This document shows positions 63,077 to 64,000 of a DNA stretch of 64,000 nt, piece by piece. The translations under genes were made by a program, and so were the position numbers. Within the stretch, counting starts at the first letter, position 1. Each line of letters starts with the position of its first letter. This stretch comes from Burkholderia cepacia ATCC 25416 (GTDB taxonomy: Bacteria; Pseudomonadota; Gammaproteobacteria; Burkholderiales; Burkholderiaceae), in contig NZ_CP012982.1 of assembly GCF_001411495.1 (NCBI RefSeq), positions 2,976,001 through 3,040,000 on the forward strand. The letters run 5' to 3'. Below the pieces are notes generated by a model. That model ran no database searches and was not told the origin of the DNA. It was given only the letters and a program-made list of their open reading frames with translations.

Positions 63077-63199
63077 CGAACGGCCGGTGCGATGAAAAGC
63101 GCTCATGGGCGGCTTGCAGTTTATTCATGCCGGTGGTGATCGAGATGCAATACATTGATCGAACTCGCCCCTGACCGCTTTGCCCCGAAGGAGATTGCC

Positions 63200-63832
63200 G
63201 TGCCGGCCTTGCCTACCTTGCTTGCATTCGGACTCGTGTCGCTCGGCATGGTGCTGACACCCGGGCCGAACATGATCTACCTGGTGTCGCGCTCGATCTG
63301 CCAGGGCCGCCGTGCCGGGCTGGTGTCGCTCGGCGGCGTTGCGCTGGGGTTCGTCTTCTACATGGTGTGCGCGGCGCTGGGCATCACAGCGCTGGTGTTG
63401 GCCGTGCCGTATGCGTACGACGTGCTGCGCTTTGCCGGTGCGCTTTATCTGGCGTACCTGGCGTGGCAGGCGCTGAAGCCGGGCGGCCGCTCGGCGTTCC
63501 AGGTCAGGCAACTGCCGCACGATAGCCGCGCCAGGCTCTTCACGATGGGCTTCGTCACGAACCTCGCGAATCCGAAGATCGCGGTGATGTATCTGTCGCT
63601 GCTGCCGCAGTTCATTTCGCCGGGGCACGGCAGCGTGCTCGCGCAATCGCTGGCGCTCGGCAGCGTGCAGATCGCGGTGAGCGTCAGCGTGAATGCGCTG
63701 ATTGCCTGCATGGCCGGCGCCATCGCGGGTTTCCTGGCGGGGCGGCCGGTCTGGGCGTCGGTTCAGCGCTGGTTGATGGGCACGGTGCTGGCGGGACTCG
63801 CCGTGCGTATCGCACTGGAGTCGCGCAACTGA
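63200..63832 (+). CDS. LysE-family exporter
   Basis: A 210-residue membrane protein with six helices. GLVSLGMVLTPGPNMIYLVSRSICQGRRAGLVSLGGVALGF is the LysE/RhtB signature (with TPGPN), and LFTMGFVTNLANPKIAVMYLSLLPQFI is the conserved second-half motif. Members export amino acids or other small solutes. GTG 63200 is used, with AAGGAGA upstream. The substrate is unknown. It follows the LysR gene by 123 bases on the same strand. Confidence 0.88.
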   Translation: MPALPTLLAFGLVSLGMVLTPGPNMIYLVSRSICQGRRAGLVSLGGVALGFVFYMVCAALGITALVLAVPYAYDVLRFAGALYLAYLAWQALKPGGRSAFQVRQLPHDSRARLFTMGFVTNLANPKIAVMYLSLLPQFISPGHGSVLAQSLALGSVQIAVSVSVNALIACMAGAIAGFLAGRPVWASVQRWLMGTVLAGLAVRIALESRN

Positions 63833-63908
63833 CGCGAGTGAGTGGCCGACGGGTTGCGGGATCGCAGGGGGCTTCCGAGTTGCATCGTGACGAACGCGCC
63901 CGGTTTCG

Positions 63909-63998
63909 TCAGCCCAGTCTGTTGCCCTGCGCTTCGTTGCCGACCCGCACGGGCGTGGCTTTTGCGTTGCGCCGGCCGCGCGTCGCGAGCCAGCACAG
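63909..63998 (-). CDS. Partial leftward gene, 3' end
   Basis: An open frame enters from the right edge of the window and stops at TGA 63909-63911 (minus strand). The last 29 residues read LCWLATRGRRNAKATPVRVG onward and are basic and hydrophilic, resembling a transporter tail after its last helix. Too short to name. Confidence 0.4.
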   Translation of the reverse strand: MCWLATRGRRNAKATPVRVGNEAQGNRLG

Positions 63999-64000
63999 GA

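Overview
The window is high-GC DNA whose gene content points to Burkholderia, most likely the Burkholderia cepacia complex. Evidence includes a DUF3331 fragment, a DUF4148 secreted protein, a nitrate reductase fused to a CysJ-type flavoprotein, an mprF-acvB pair and a very large two-partner-secretion exoprotein. It looks like accessory metabolic and interaction functions, as on a secondary replicon. No rRNA, tRNA, CRISPR array or intact insertion sequence was seen.

Region by region. 0-11 kb holds a DUF3331 3' end, a double-GNAT acetyltransferase divergent from a MocR regulator, an HtrA protease, a drug-efflux MFS gene behind a candidate attenuator, a DUF4303 protein, a fumarylacetoacetase-family hydrolase with an AraC regulator, a cysteine-cluster protein and a uracil-DNA-glycosylase-family protein. 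10.8-22.7 kb is a full nitrate assimilation locus. The leftward arm is cobA-nasT-nasS and the rightward arm is nasA-nirB-nirD-nasC. Between them lies a regulatory region with a helically phased 11-bp repeat array, an NtrC-like dyad, a -24/-12 (sigma-54) promoter, a hexaloop hairpin of the ANTAR type and a terminator hairpin just before nasA. 22.8-25.6 kb has SDR and GlcG-like genes divergent from a LysR gene, then a small secreted protein.

26.0-41.8 kb is the most interesting part. A 3119-residue CdiA/FhaB-type exoprotein (ESPR signal peptide, TPS domain, beta-helix repeats, variant AENN pretoxin motif) ends in a hydrophobic C-terminal domain. A 93-residue membrane protein, a good immunity candidate, is coupled to it. 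A low-GC soluble protein follows. The expected TpsB transporter comes only after three further genes: an HAD-UbiA fusion resembling decaprenyl-phosphoryl-phosphoribose synthase plus its phosphatase, a polytopic membrane protein with a GT-C-like layout, and a small EmrE/ArnE-like transporter. Together these look like a lipid-linked pentose cassette embedded in a contact-dependent-inhibition locus, perhaps modifying the exoprotein or the cell surface. A lipoprotein gene follows tpsB.

42-64 kb holds mprF-acvB (lysyl-phosphatidylglycerol metabolism); a siroheme nitrite/sulfite reductase with DUF934; a second MocR regulator; a hexuronate module (MFS transporter, uxuA, FadR-type regulator, three matching operators); a PotD-like binding protein translationally coupled to a membrane diguanylate cyclase; DUF4148; a D-serine ammonia-lyase with a LysR regulator; a 26-residue membrane peptide; a TauE/SafE exporter; another LysR; a LysE exporter; and the 3' end of a leftward gene. 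Start codons were chosen from Shine-Dalgarno spacing and conserved N-termini. All functional names rest on recognised motifs, not on database searches.
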